Shown piece after piece: positions 55,001-63,977 of a stretch of DNA of 64,000 nt; position 1 is the stretch's first letter; each line of letters opens with the position of its first letter. The position numbers and the translations under genes are program-made. The notes under the pieces were generated by a model that searched no databases, was not told the origin of the DNA, and saw only the letters and a list, made by a program, of their open reading frames with translations. The stretch is from Takakia lepidozioides (lineage: Eukaryota > Streptophyta > Takakiopsida > Takakiales > Takakiaceae). The stretch lies in NCBI GenBank assembly GCA_030704615.1, contig CM060733.1:9610001-9674000 (forward strand), written 5' to 3'.

Positions 55001-55288
55001 GTGCAGAGCCTCATTCAGTTGTCCTGCCTCACATAGTGTCTTCACATGCCCACAAGTGCCAGAAGAGGTCTCGTGGATTGTAGTTCTTGGTCCTCCAGCA
55101 GAAGCAGTGGTCATGGTGGAGGTGTCTGATTCTGTCAACTGTGCTGCTTCTGCTTCCAGTTGACCATCTACCCATGCAGGTTTCTTGTAGCTGTCAATCA
55201 ACATTAGCTCATTACTAGTCTTCTGCTTGAAATCCGGCCTCATCCGATGGATCTGCAAATACACTCCATCCCAGTCTACCTCAGCCAT
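52031..55288 (-). CDS. PPR-DYW protein, complete DYW domain (PPR gene 3)
   Basis: Predicted organellar C-to-U RNA-editing factor. The frame is 1085 residues from Met 55288. As the last exon of a spliced gene it would start at 55252, after acceptor tatttgcag, and contribute 1073 residues. It opens with the second half of a PDF motif (RPDFKQKTSNELMLI, YKKPAWVDG). Seven P-L-S triplets with a 303-bp DNA period follow, then a terminal S motif, an E domain, the PG box (GYVPDTRFVLHD) and a DYW domain with HSEKLAIAFGL, RVCGDCHTATKFIS and C-terminal GVCSCGEYW. The zinc and catalytic residues appear intact. It is the most complete locus of the three and lies on the opposite strand to genes 1 and 2, with its leader exons at 55528-57187. 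Confidence 0.93.
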   Translation of the reverse strand: MAEVDWDGVYLQIHRMRPDFKQKTSNELMLIDSYKKPAWVDGQLEAEAAQLTESDTSTMTTASAGGPRTTIHETSSGTCGHVKTLCEAGQLNEALHILTKGGILADSDTYVCLLHKCMNRKNLAVGKQVHTHIMLSGFKPNVFLHNTLVNMYVKCGSLVDAQRVFDKMPERNMFSWTIMMAGYAKHGCGNKAFETYEQMIQEGVTPDQVTFICVLKACANLAALEKGEKVHADIMKTGIIPNIVLDNTLVDMYAKCGSIEDAKGVFENMAERDVVSWSAMIAGYAQHGCGMKALETYEKMLLEGVKPNQVTFVCVCKACASLAALEKGKEVQADIMKAGIVPNIVLNNTLLDMYAKCGSMKDAKGVFDEMAERDVVSWSVMIGGYAQDDCGLEALETYEQMIRAGVKPDQVTYVCICNACASLAALEKGKEVHAEIMKSGIVPDVILDNTLVDMYSKCGSVKDARGVFDNMAERDVVSWNAMIAGYAQHGCGIEALETYDQMMGEGVKPNQVTFVSVCNACAGLAALDRGKELHAEIMKAGIGPDVILDNTLVDMYAKCGSIKDAKGVFDSMAERSVVSWNAMIAGYAQHSCSIEALETYEQMMGEGVKPDHITFLYICSVCASLSCLEKGKGVHADIRNAGIVPSIILSNTLVDMYAKCGSIEAAKLVFDKTVDRNVVSWNTMITGYFQHGCGMQALETYEQMMQKGVKPDHVTFVCILKVCASLAALEKGREVHADIMKAGIVPDVILDTSLLDMYAKCGSIKDAKGVFDSMSEQDVVSWSAMIAGYSQHGCHRDALQLFEGMQKKGLKPDSITFTSVLSACSHVGLVDEGKHYFKSLSKDHGLIPTVEHFGCMVDLLGRAGRLNEAEDFINKMPIKPDAVVWKALLGACRIHGNVEVAEQAAKSILKCDPQDAATYVLLSNIYAAAGKWDDTVTVRKMMKVRGVKKEPGRSCIEVGKGAHMFIVDDKLHPQILEIHAELRRLSGQMHEAGYVPDTRFVLHDVEEEHKEISLCYHSEKLAIAFGLISTAPGTPLRVIKNLRVCGDCHTATKFISKIVGRVIVVRDANRFHRFEAGVCSCGEYW

Positions 55289-55527
55289 CCTTGCTCAGCA
55301 ATAATGCATAGATCCTTCCCCTTGTTGCTAATAGCTGACAGCAACAACCTCAAACTTATGTGCCAAACACACCAACCCTACTTACCACACACTAGTGCCT
55401 ATGCTGAATTGCTGACAAGAAATTAAATATGTGTTACGGAGAGAGGCAGAATGACAATTTGCAAGACAGTGTTTTGATGCATCTTGTTATCTGTTTCTGT
55501 TCCTTCCCTAACAAAACAAGCATTCAC

Positions 55528-57187
55528 CTTTCTGCCCGGATTGTCCCACGATTGACTGGAGTTTGAAGAATGTTCCTGCCAAAGCTTCTCCTCATCTCTA
55601 TTTTCAGTTTCTGGATATTTGTTTGCGACCACATTGGCAATCACATGTTAGAAACACTGAGAACCCTCCACAGATCCAGCTACCAAGCTTTCTTACAATG
55701 AAAAAGTAGGGACAAATCTGACAAAGGACAACACAGGCGTAAACGTGTTGAAGAAGAGGCGCCCTCACCAAATCGTGCTTCACCCTGTGTCATGCAAGAA
55801 GCTAGCTTTCCTTTCACCCAAGGAGGATTCAACCAACCCTCAATCCAAAGGATCACTTGTGCACACAGTTTATGTCTTCTGTCCAGTGATCTTGGACTGG
55901 TCTGTTAAAACCACAGGGCACAGACCAAGCCAATCTTCCCAAATACCTTGTATTTACCAGGAAACAGACAGGAAGAGCCCATTTTTCAGAACACACAAAC
56001 TCCTTCTCAACATACATGAAGAGAGCCGCACCTTGCAAATGCCATTGTCCCACCATTGTGTAGGATTTATAAGAAACTCTTGCCTGTGCTGTTCCAGGCC
56101 CCATGGTTGACCTTCGTGCCAGAAATTCCAAGAGCATCAAAACTTTGACAGGTTTCTTGATCGAGGAGTGCTAGTGGAGCTTCTGAAACCATTCATACAA
56201 GTCACTCTGGCTCTAGGAACACAGAAAAATGTCCCAAATTATACATGCTACACAAGGTTGGGCATGATAAGGCAGCCGCTCTGGTCAGGCTCGTTGCGAG
56301 CCCTACTCACTTTCATCTTCAAGCTTCGAAGGAGCTCCACCATCCACACAAGAATTAGGACGATACTCTGCTACAGACTGTCCTTTTACTCCTGTCATGG
56401 CAACTAGCTTTTCCTTCACCCAAGGAGAATCCAACCGACCCTCAATCCACAGGACCTCTTGTGTGCACTGCTTGCCTCTGTAGTCTGGAGATTTTGGACT
56501 CGTCTGTGAAAACCACGGGTGTGCAGCAGCTGAGCAGCCAGAGTTTTAACCTTTCTTGCAGAACCTATTGACATTCTAACTCAAATCAACAACTAGGAGT
56601 ACTATCCAGCTCACGAAACCGGAGTAAGTCAAAATTAATTCTTGACAGACTCCTATCACATCTTACATCAAGAGCGCACCTTATCAACGGCGGAATCCCA
56701 CCATTGTGAAGGGTCTAGAAAGAACTCCTGCCAGCGCTGTTCCATGTTCCAGCCTTGACCCACATGCGAATCACACTCCCAAGATTTTCAAAAGGGCACG
56801 GGTTTCGATTATAGCACTTCTCTGACTATCCGGTGTGCTCCTTCGACAAATGAGAGTATATGTTCTGCTGCTGGATAGGTTAAATTACAATTCCAAGCCT
56901 GGATCCTACGGTGCACACAAAAAAGCGGGCCCAACAAAGAGTGTTTCGCTTACACTACCTAATTCCAGTAGCATCCCAGAAGCCTTGGGAGATGTCATAG
57001 CCACCACTTGCAAGTGACTCAGTCCTTGGCGCCTTGACAAGGGAGATGCCGCATTCCGTTCCATAGTCCAAACGGTTAGTCTGCTGCTGCATGATGTGGT
57101 GCCACTTGCATGGCCGAAAGGGGAAGACCGGGCCTTGGGTATGGAGTTCATATGCGCGCTCAGGAGAGCAGCAGAGCACGCTGCCAT
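55528..57187 (-). CDS. OSB-like leader exons of PPR gene 3 (transit peptide and PDF motifs)
   Basis: Reverse-strand exons, inferred from GT-AG signals and phase. E1 57187-56959 (MAACSAALLSAHMNSIPKAR, transit-peptide-like). E2 56753-56680 (EQRWQEFFLDPSQWWDSAVDK). E3 56503-56311 (SPDYRGKQCTQEVLWIEGRL, DSPWVKEK). E5 56111-56032 (HRQEFLINPTQWWDNGICK). E6 55901-55784 (SLDRRHKLCAQVILWIEGWL, NPPWVKGK). E7 55610-55528 (EEKLWQEHSSNSSQSWDNPG). Junction phases are 1, 0, 1, 0, 1 and 0, so the six exons (777 bases, 259 codons) join in frame to the PPR exon at 55252. E2+E3, E5+E6 and E7+PPR exon each rebuild one PDF motif, the ssDNA-binding signature of plant OSB proteins. I see no OB-fold. The ancestral E7 acceptor (cgcag in gene 2) is cgcaa here, and tatccag downstream keeps the frame. 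Confidence 0.6.
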
Positions 57188-57799
57188 CCCCACCACGCTG
57201 TGAGAGAGAGAGCGAAACAGGAAACCCAAAGCTTATAAATTGGATATAATCTTAATTATATCCAATAGTATGCTTCAAAGGATGGACGTTCCCTTTCAAT
57301 TTTTTTTGCAGAAAGGGGTAGTAGCCCTTGAGAACTTTATTATAAATTATTGTGGGGAAAAAAATTAAAACCCCGGATGAGCCATAAGGCGCCATGAGGC
57401 GCACACACTACAAGCGGTGAAGAACGAGCCCTTCCTCTCAGTATGAGAGAATGATCAATGAAGAAGATCTGTCTGCCCTAGGGCTGCAACTTAAGGTGAA
57501 GCTACTATGTCTGCAGGGTCGCCTGACTATGAGAATTCAATAGCAGAGCCCGAAGCTATGCATGGTAACCCAGTTTGCATTTTATGAATGCTAGACAAGA
57601 ACACCTCAGGAACTGGTTGCCCAAAAACTATCATTCAAAACATCATAGAAAAGGAAGCAAGTTGGGATCGTATGATTCCCTCCAAATTGGATGCACCCTA
57701 TGAGAACCGAGAACCTTGTTATCCCCTGGAAAGTGAAACAACCCTATCTGTACTGAAGCCTGGAAGCCGAGAGAGGGCCTGAGCCACTTCGTCTTGTGG
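57188..57799. other. Spacer between PPR gene 3 and the methyltransferase retroelement
   Basis: It contains the 5' region of PPR gene 3 (GAGAGAGAGCGAAACAGG near 57202) and no recognised coding sequence. Confidence 0.4.
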
Positions 57800-60325
57800 C
57801 TACTGCCCCCTTTCGAGGGTTGGCCCTATAAGAAAGACAGGTGTCCTGCAGGACACCAGGTAACCGAAGATATAGAGGTACCAATGGTACCCCAAGGGTA
57901 CCTTGGGGAACCTAAGGTATCGTCGTAGAATAATAGTTGTGAGGGAACGGAGCATCGTGAGGTGAATAGCTTTGAAAATGTCAACGCATCGTGACATGTT
58001 TGCATAAAATGCTCTATGTGGAAATCCTGATAACTTGTAGAGTCGTCCTGTCCGAACCTTGTATGCTGGAGATACAGCTTGATGAAGCTGTAAGTGGCGC
58101 AAAACCCGCACCATCTCCCAAAACAGACCCGACCTCGAGTCTCGCAATCCATTGCCATGCCTGACTGATGAATGCCCTTGGCAGGGCCAACCTGCCACTA
58201 CCAGATCAATGGAGCCAACCTGCTCCAAATCCTGCGCCCCTATCAACGAAATGTTTCCTGTCAAGGCCTGCTGATATCCACGAACTGCAGACACCGACAA
58301 CAACTCAGGGTACTGTTGCACCAACTGAGTAACATGGCGTAGGGAGACGCATCGTGCAGTCTCATCCCTCTCCACATATAAGTACCGCCATACTCGTACA
58401 CCTGCCTGCAGAACAACAGCCAATCTGGTGCCGATCCCGCCAAACAAGTCCAGAAGACAAATGCCTTCATCCGAACACTGCCACACGATCGATGTGGTGT
58501 CCAATGGAAACAACTGAGGTGGTCCTGGTGCAATCCCCGCACCGTCCTCCTCTCCTGACGGTACAAAGGCCTCTACCCAGGCTTGTTGCACCCGTCGATC
58601 AGCAACCCGCTGCAAATCCTTGCTCGAGCCCCACAATGGAGTGTGAGCAACCATGGCAGGTATCTCCGCCATACCATACATGTCATCCTGCTCTGCCGGA
58701 GGTGACACATCCTCTGAATGAGTGTTGCCATCCAACAACTCTCCAGGCCAAGTCACTGCAGCTGTGAATGCTGCCAGTGTCGGCATCTTGCCTCGTTGGG
58801 CAACTGCAACTCCTCTTATGAACATCACATGGAGCTGCACACGCCGGCCCTCCCCTGACTGCCATCTAGGCCTATAGGAAGCTGACTCCTCCCAAAAATC
58901 CAGGGTGAAGCCCATGGGGTACAATACTGCCCCACCAACAATGATATCGTACGAGACCGCGTCTGTCACAATGGCCTTGGCTCTCATCACTGAGCCATCT
59001 GTAGGATGATCCGGCTGTAGTCTTATAGCCAACTCACGCCGTATCATGCCTCGAGCCTGCTCTGATTCTCCGAGAGATGCCTGTATCTGGAAAGGGCACG
59101 GCTCCATATCCGCCTCCGTGAGGCCCAAGCCTGCAATAGCAGCTCTGCCCAGCATCAATGGCTGAGCTCCCGAGTCCAACAAGACTCGCAGTGGTCGGTA
59201 CCTCTTGCTTGCCGGTCCACTCAAACAGAAAATGTCATCCTGGTTGTCTAACATGACAACTCCAGGTGTCACCATGGCGCGCTCAATGGCTGGCCTAGCT
59301 GGCAGCTCCATCAACCTGGCTGCTGCAGTTTGCCATGGCGCCGCTGTGGCAATCTTGACCCTCACATCCGAGGATATCTCCGACACTACACCTCCCACTA
59401 TCTCCGCAGAAGATGAAGTAACCTCCCCACTCTCACAGAGTGTAGCTGCCAGCTTGAACACCTCAGCTGGTCTTACCCCCGGCATCGCAATCATGGTAGC
59501 CGAGAACAATGGAGTCTGGCACACAGCTGTGGCCGCCCCCAGCAGCACACTAGCTGCCGTAGCCTTGGCAACACTAGGTAGTGGTGATGCCCGTGTAGCT
59601 CTCCCCAATGGCATAGTAACCTCCGCCTCGGTAACAGTCAGGCGAGAACTAGGTGCCATGGACGGCGTCGACATTGTCGCCGCCAATGTGAATGATTGAG
59701 GAAGCCTGGTCTGACGGTTTGCCTCCCCGCGTTGTGGATCCAACTCCATCTCCGCACCCCGTGGCTCAGGAATTCGTGTCGCTCCTCGAGTCACTGCCGC
59801 AGCTGACTCCACTTGCACTAGTGGTAGTGCTGCCCCATCCACAGTGGTATTGGTAGTGGCATCCCTCACTAATGGTGGTGGTGCCCCACCCATAGTGGTA
59901 GTGGTAGTGGTAGTGGCACCCCTCACTAGTGGTAGTGCTGCCCCACACATGAATCCCATGCCTCCCAAGTCTCCTCCCTCAGGAGCAGGAGGTGGACCAT
60001 CCGGCCTTGGTAGCTTGGGTGGACGACGTAGCCTCTGTACCACTAGTCCCACTGCTGCTCGTGGAAGCTGCCGGTGCAGCTGCCGGTATGGCTGCTGCCC
60101 TTGTCCCTCTAGTAATGGAGACATAGTCGGGTGACCAGTACATCCTCCACTCCTCGATCTCAACATCGTGCCCCCGCCTAAACTTATGGTAATCATCCAT
60201 GGACGACCCCTCAAGGTGCTGAAACAGCCCCTTCCATGCCATGAAAGGCGTAAATAGTTGTGGATTGCGCATTTGCTGCAAGTCACACCAACTATCAAAC
60301 TCTTGGATAAAATCATCCAACTCAA
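57800..60325 (-). CDS. Retroelement polyprotein: low-complexity linker, aspartic protease and C5 cytosine DNA methyltransferase domain
   Basis: Reverse-strand frame of 841 residues. The N-terminal third is a low-complexity linker with repeats of GGAALPLVRGATTTTT type (59805-59950). Near residue 380 a retropepsin-like site reads RVLLDSGAQPLMLGRAAIAG. Near residues 620-640, ICLLDLFGGIGTRLAVVLQA is motif I (SAM-binding) of cytosine-5 DNA methyltransferases. YLYVERDETA follows in the motif II position. Near residue 710, DLVVAGWPCQGHSS is motif IV with the catalytic Pro-Cys. The sequence keeps the expected spacing through GLFWEMVRVLRHLQ, then loses similarity: the ENV motif and target-recognition part are not seen, so the domain is truncated or continues in another exon. 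No reverse transcriptase is in view. The frame overlaps the upstream gag frame (59979-60518) in a different phase. Confidence 0.75.
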   Translation of the reverse strand: MSWMILSKSLIVGVTCSKCAIHNYLRLSWHGRGCFSTLRGRPWMITISLGGGTMLRSRSGGCTGHPTMSPLLEGQGQQPYRQLHRQLPRAAVGLVVQRLRRPPKLPRPDGPPPAPEGGDLGGMGFMCGAALPLVRGATTTTTTTMGGAPPPLVRDATTNTTVDGAALPLVQVESAAAVTRGATRIPEPRGAEMELDPQRGEANRQTRLPQSFTLAATMSTPSMAPSSRLTVTEAEVTMPLGRATRASPLPSVAKATAASVLLGAATAVCQTPLFSATMIAMPGVRPAEVFKLAATLCESGEVTSSSAEIVGGVVSEISSDVRVKIATAAPWQTAAARLMELPARPAIERAMVTPGVVMLDNQDDIFCLSGPASKRYRPLRVLLDSGAQPLMLGRAAIAGLGLTEADMEPCPFQIQASLGESEQARGMIRRELAIRLQPDHPTDGSVMRAKAIVTDAVSYDIIVGGAVLYPMGFTLDFWEESASYRPRWQSGEGRRVQLHVMFIRGVAVAQRGKMPTLAAFTAAVTWPGELLDGNTHSEDVSPPAEQDDMYGMAEIPAMVAHTPLWGSSKDLQRVADRRVQQAWVEAFVPSGEEDGAGIAPGPPQLFPLDTTSIVWQCSDEGICLLDLFGGIGTRLAVVLQAGVRVWRYLYVERDETARCVSLRHVTQLVQQYPELLSVSAVRGYQQALTGNISLIGAQDLEQVGSIDLVVAGWPCQGHSSVRHGNGLRDSRSGLFWEMVRVLRHLQLHQAVSPAYKVRTGRLYKLSGFPHRAFYANMSRCVDIFKAIHLTMLRSLTTIILRRYLRFPKVPLGYHWYLYIFGYLVSCRTPVFLIGPTLERGQ

Positions 60326-60518
60326 TGGTGCCTACCGCCCCAGAGTACCTTCGTGGTCCCTTGGTGGCTCCATACATCTCTTCCATCGTGTCCCACAACA
60401 AATGACAAAGAAACAACTTGCACCGCCGATGTGAGTCCTCCTGATTCACAATCCGAATCAGAACCTTCCGTAGAAGACACAGGAGGTGAAGGTGGCCTAA
60501 ACCGCACACCCCGTCCAA
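59979..60518 (-). CDS. Gag-like protein of the methyltransferase retroelement
   Basis: Reverse-strand frame of up to 179 residues; a likely start is MEEMYGATKGPRRYSGAVGT. Conserved-looking segment: IELDDFIQEFDSWCDLQQMR, then FTPFMAWKGLFQHLEGSSMD and DYHKFRRGHDVEI. This is the capsid-type (gag) pattern that precedes protease in related polyproteins. The tail becomes Ala/Ser/Thr-rich. The protease-methyltransferase frame begins within it at another phase, so either one frameshift separates them or a programmed shift was used. Confidence 0.65.
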   Translation of the reverse strand: MDGVCGLGHLHLLCLLRKVLIRIVNQEDSHRRCKLFLCHLLWDTMEEMYGATKGPRRYSGAVGTIELDDFIQEFDSWCDLQQMRNPQLFTPFMAWKGLFQHLEGSSMDDYHKFRRGHDVEIEEWRMYWSPDYVSITRGTRAAAIPAAAPAASTSSSGTSGTEATSSTQATKAGWSTSCS

Positions 60519-62034
60519 TGTTAATACTATGTTAATACATAGTCATGACTCAAAAGATACGTTATATTAGCAAATTAAGAATGTCATATTCAAAACGGCC
60601 CCATTCTTCGAGTGAAATCTTCATAACTTGCCCCACAGGTCTATTCCAGTGTTGGACCGGTATATGGGGGTGAGGCGGGGTATCAACACGGGTAAGGGTA
60701 TTGCGGCAGGGTACCAGACCAGGCGGGTATAAGCAACTGACGATACCCCGAGCAGAACATATTGGGGGCAATATAGTGAAACGCTAATACCTGGGCTCCT
60801 ACCATACCAGCCTGGTATCGCAAGGAACGCGACAAGCATTCCATGATCCACTTTTTGAGCTCCTCGCTAATATGTGGAGCATAAGCATATCGGCTGAACT
60901 AGAACTCAGCATATCAACCATGAGAGGGTTTTCCGGACACATCCAGGTGTTGCATGTTGTTATAATATGTGATGACCCCAATGTCTGGAGCAAGATTATC
61001 ATCTATCGTACATCCAATAGTCATCAATAAATGTTAGGTACATGGTGTTGGTTAACCCCTAGCTATTGTCACAAAACCATGCGATTCTACATTCCAATTT
61101 TGAGATTTGAGAATCTACAAAGAGATTCATCTTACTTCTCCTTAGACCTCTTGAACAAGGAAAGTAGTGAGAGCTTGTAGATTTGCGATTTTAAAAAGAA
61201 TGTCTGACATATTTACAAAGAATTCCGGTTAAACCAACAACCCATAATCTGTAAACATCAATACGTGAGATTGAGTCCTTTAGATTTGTCGAATCCTAAT
61301 TACAACCAACAGGTTCCAGCCCATTTTTTCTTGATCTGTCTTAGAGCCGAGTGGAGTGGCAGCCTTGAATCCATGCGATGTGCGCGTCAAATTGTTTTCT
61401 CTCTTCCTAGTTTTTTCTACGAAAAATAAAATGAATCTGCAAAGCAACAATAGAAAACATTTTTTTCTTCATACGAGTAATAGATAAAGCAAAAGCACCT
61501 GAGAAAAGGTTGGCCTAGTTTTCTTTGTGCCGCCCATTGGACTGCTAGTCTTGTAATCTTATTTGAAGAATCTTTTCAGACAAAAACAATTCGACTATGG
61601 ATGATTTTGTCAACGGATATATAGAACTTGGATGGATGTACATTGGTCTGGTGGGTTCCATCAAGACTACGATCAGTCTAAAGCGGGAGATTATTAGACA
61701 TGCATTTCTTGGGTACTTCTTAGGAACGTTGTGAACATGGTCGTTCCCCAGTATGGGAACGTAAGTTCCATTCTGGGAGCTTTTGGATGGAACATGCGCG
61801 GGAACTGTTCTGAGCATGGGCTTCAACACTGAGGGTATATCCTCTTCTTGTGCTCACGTATTATGTTCTTGTGGTATGTGAAGAAGGGACTAATACCTGA
61901 TCTTGTTAAGAAAACATATTTGGGTGTCTACTTCAAGGTTGCTTTGAAGCCCTTTGCTTGCCTATGGCTGTCTCTCCTCTCCATGGACATATGACATGAT
62001 ATCAACTATGATACAGTGTTGGCCTTGCTTGTCT

Positions 62035-62037
<3 letters not shown>
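60519..62037. other. Intergenic or retroelement 5' region, no gene recognised
   Basis: An LTR for the methyltransferase element could not be defined. Positions 60650-60830 contain several GGTAT/GGGTA-type short repeats. No coding sequence is recognised. Confidence 0.35.

Positions 62038-62067
<30 letters not shown>
62038..62067. repeat. (GA)n microsatellite
   Basis: About 15 uninterrupted AG dinucleotides, followed by a partial direct repeat of the adjoining GTTTGCTTGTCTAAA sequence. Confidence 0.9.
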
Positions 62068-62071
<4 letters not shown>

Positions 62072-62246
62072 TTGTCTAAACTGAAAGGAGAGTGCTCCGA
62101 TGTTCAATAGCAAAGTCCATCTAAACAGCATAGACATGAGGGGACAAATGTTTGCCTTTCTTATCCCTTGCCAAGCAAAGTGCTCCACTGTTCAATAACA
62201 AAGTCTATGCAAGCAACAGAAGCATGCACAATGTACTTCGGTTGCC

Positions 62247-63977
62247 TCAGGGTATTGCATCCAATCTAAGCTCGAACATAATTCCCTTCCTCAGATGATC
62301 AGTTATCTCCCAGCCGCCTGATTCCCACATTTTGGGTAACTGGTGCCAACCATCTGATTCCCAAGTTTTGGGTAGCGAAGGCCTCGAGTCCTTAGAAACG
62401 TCATGCCAAACGTCGTCTTTGGAGATGTCACGCCACACAAAGAGAAGCTCATGGTACTTGCCTGGTCCAAACACTCCCCCAACGAGTAGAATCACAGTTC
62501 CACATACATATACTCTTTGCTCATGGTTAGTTCGCATGCATGCAGGGCCGTAGCATACCTTCTTCCACTCGAGGGTTGAGTTTTCGAACTCCCAAATGTA
62601 CTCGAAGTCGTTCCCCAGCATAAAAATGCGTCCTTGGCTTTCCCCCATAAGATGTCTATTCTGGGGTTCAAACCAGACCGAATCATGGTGATGATCACGG
62701 TAGGAAATCCCCAGGCTTTCCTCTGGTGGTAGAACTCCTGGTGGCAATGGGAGGTCACCGATGGGTGCTGCTCGAATGTCAGACACCAGTTCATACATGG
62801 GTTCTGCTCTCATGTCATACACCCCTACGCCTATGTAATCATCTGCTATAAACTCTTTTGCACAGAAAATGGAGCTGTTTGTAAGATGCCCAGGGTTCTC
62901 TAAACTGGCGCTCCAGCAATTGGTCACGGAGTCATATACCTCCATTGTAAATATTTCTGAGCCACGGGTCTTTCCCCCAACAATCAGTGCGTACTGCTTT
63001 GTATGGCTGTTGTAGGCCATCTGGCAAATCTCAGGAAAGTCCTGCACTTTAACTGTGGGCGGGAGTTTCCGCATAGCCTTTGTGAGAGGATTACATACCA
63101 GGATCCGTAGATAAGTGGTGAAAGGAAAATCTTCATCTGACGATTCACCGTCTGAAAATTCCTCCTCTCCCCTGACCTGAGCACAGAAACACATGAGACC
63201 TCCCGCTGTTGCGAACGGTCCACAATAATCTGAAGGAAGAAACGAGAGAGGCATTGCCCCAGACCACTGGTTTCGCGTAATATCAAATGTCCAAAGCGCT
63301 AAATCGCTCTCCAGCGGTAGACTGGGACCAACTTCTGAGACTAGTGACAACCTAGGGATATCGGAAAAGACTTGCTGAAATGTGGGCGAAAAAATGAGCG
63401 TCTTCCAGCGCTTGCTCACAGAGAGAAGGCGGAAAATGCAGGCCAGAGGCAACCGCGCGAAAATCAGCTCGATCAAAAACTCAGGCAGCTGACTCCAGAG
63501 CGAACCATCCATGTTGGTTGTGTGGAGCACACATTCTCGACAGACGAATGGTCCCTTGTCACGCTGAGCTCTCTGACGTGTTTCTATCTCTGATAACTCT
63601 ACCTTTGATTGAGAGCTTGCCTCTGTCATCCTTCCTGCCGTGTCGCAGTTGACATTCAGAGGGAAATATCCAGGAGAAGTATCCAAGACCGGTCGGTGGT
63701 ATGTACATACATGGGAACAACACGGCGTTTCCTTGCCATCTTCAAGCGTATCCAGTTCTGCTTTCTTTGAGGTGTAGGATGCCTTTATTGTTTGGGAGGT
63801 TTCCGCTGCGATCGCTTCTGCCGTGCTACAGTTGATCCTAACCATGTCAGCGCTGGAAACCTTTGCATGCTGAGTCAATGCCATAGCTACCGCAGCGTTC
63901 CTGGTCTGGACCTCCATAAGCCACTCCCGCATGCGTGTTGCAATTCGGTACAGATCCTGATACCTCTCCTCCTCCAT
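62247..63977 (-). CDS. F-box protein with kelch/F-box-associated C-terminal half
   Basis: Single-exon frame of 576 residues. An F-box lies at about residues 160-200 (WSQLPEFLIELIFARLPLAC, FRLLSVSKRWKTLIFSPTFQ), the surface that binds SKP1 in SCF ubiquitin ligases. The C-terminal half has kelch/F-box-associated blades: LALWTFDITRNQWSGAMPLS, LRILVCNPLTKAMRKLPP, YALIVGGKTRGSEIFTMEVY and VILLVGGVFGPGKYHELLFV, probably the substrate-binding propeller. An acidic insert (GEEEFSDGESSDEDFPF) separates two blades, and a short internal duplication (LPKTWESDGW / LPKMWESGGW) lies near the end. The first 150 residues are longer than usual and unrecognised; Met at residue 156 (MDGSLWSQLPEF) is an alternative start. 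The frame begins 24 bases before the window end, so an upstream exon cannot be excluded. Confidence 0.9.
   Translation of the reverse strand: MEEERYQDLYRIATRMREWLMEVQTRNAAVAMALTQHAKVSSADMVRINCSTAEAIAAETSQTIKASYTSKKAELDTLEDGKETPCCSHVCTYHRPVLDTSPGYFPLNVNCDTAGRMTEASSQSKVELSEIETRQRAQRDKGPFVCRECVLHTTNMDGSLWSQLPEFLIELIFARLPLACIFRLLSVSKRWKTLIFSPTFQQVFSDIPRLSLVSEVGPSLPLESDLALWTFDITRNQWSGAMPLSFLPSDYCGPFATAGGLMCFCAQVRGEEEFSDGESSDEDFPFTTYLRILVCNPLTKAMRKLPPTVKVQDFPEICQMAYNSHTKQYALIVGGKTRGSEIFTMEVYDSVTNCWSASLENPGHLTNSSIFCAKEFIADDYIGVGVYDMRAEPMYELVSDIRAAPIGDLPLPPGVLPPEESLGISYRDHHHDSVWFEPQNRHLMGESQGRIFMLGNDFEYIWEFENSTLEWKKVCYGPACMRTNHEQRVYVCGTVILLVGGVFGPGKYHELLFVWRDISKDDVWHDVSKDSRPSLPKTWESDGWHQLPKMWESGGWEITDHLRKGIMFELRLDAIP

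Noticed and set aside
58354-59699. Forward-strand open frames of 137 and 164 codons.
   Set aside because: They are antisense shadows of the protease-methyltransferase polyprotein.
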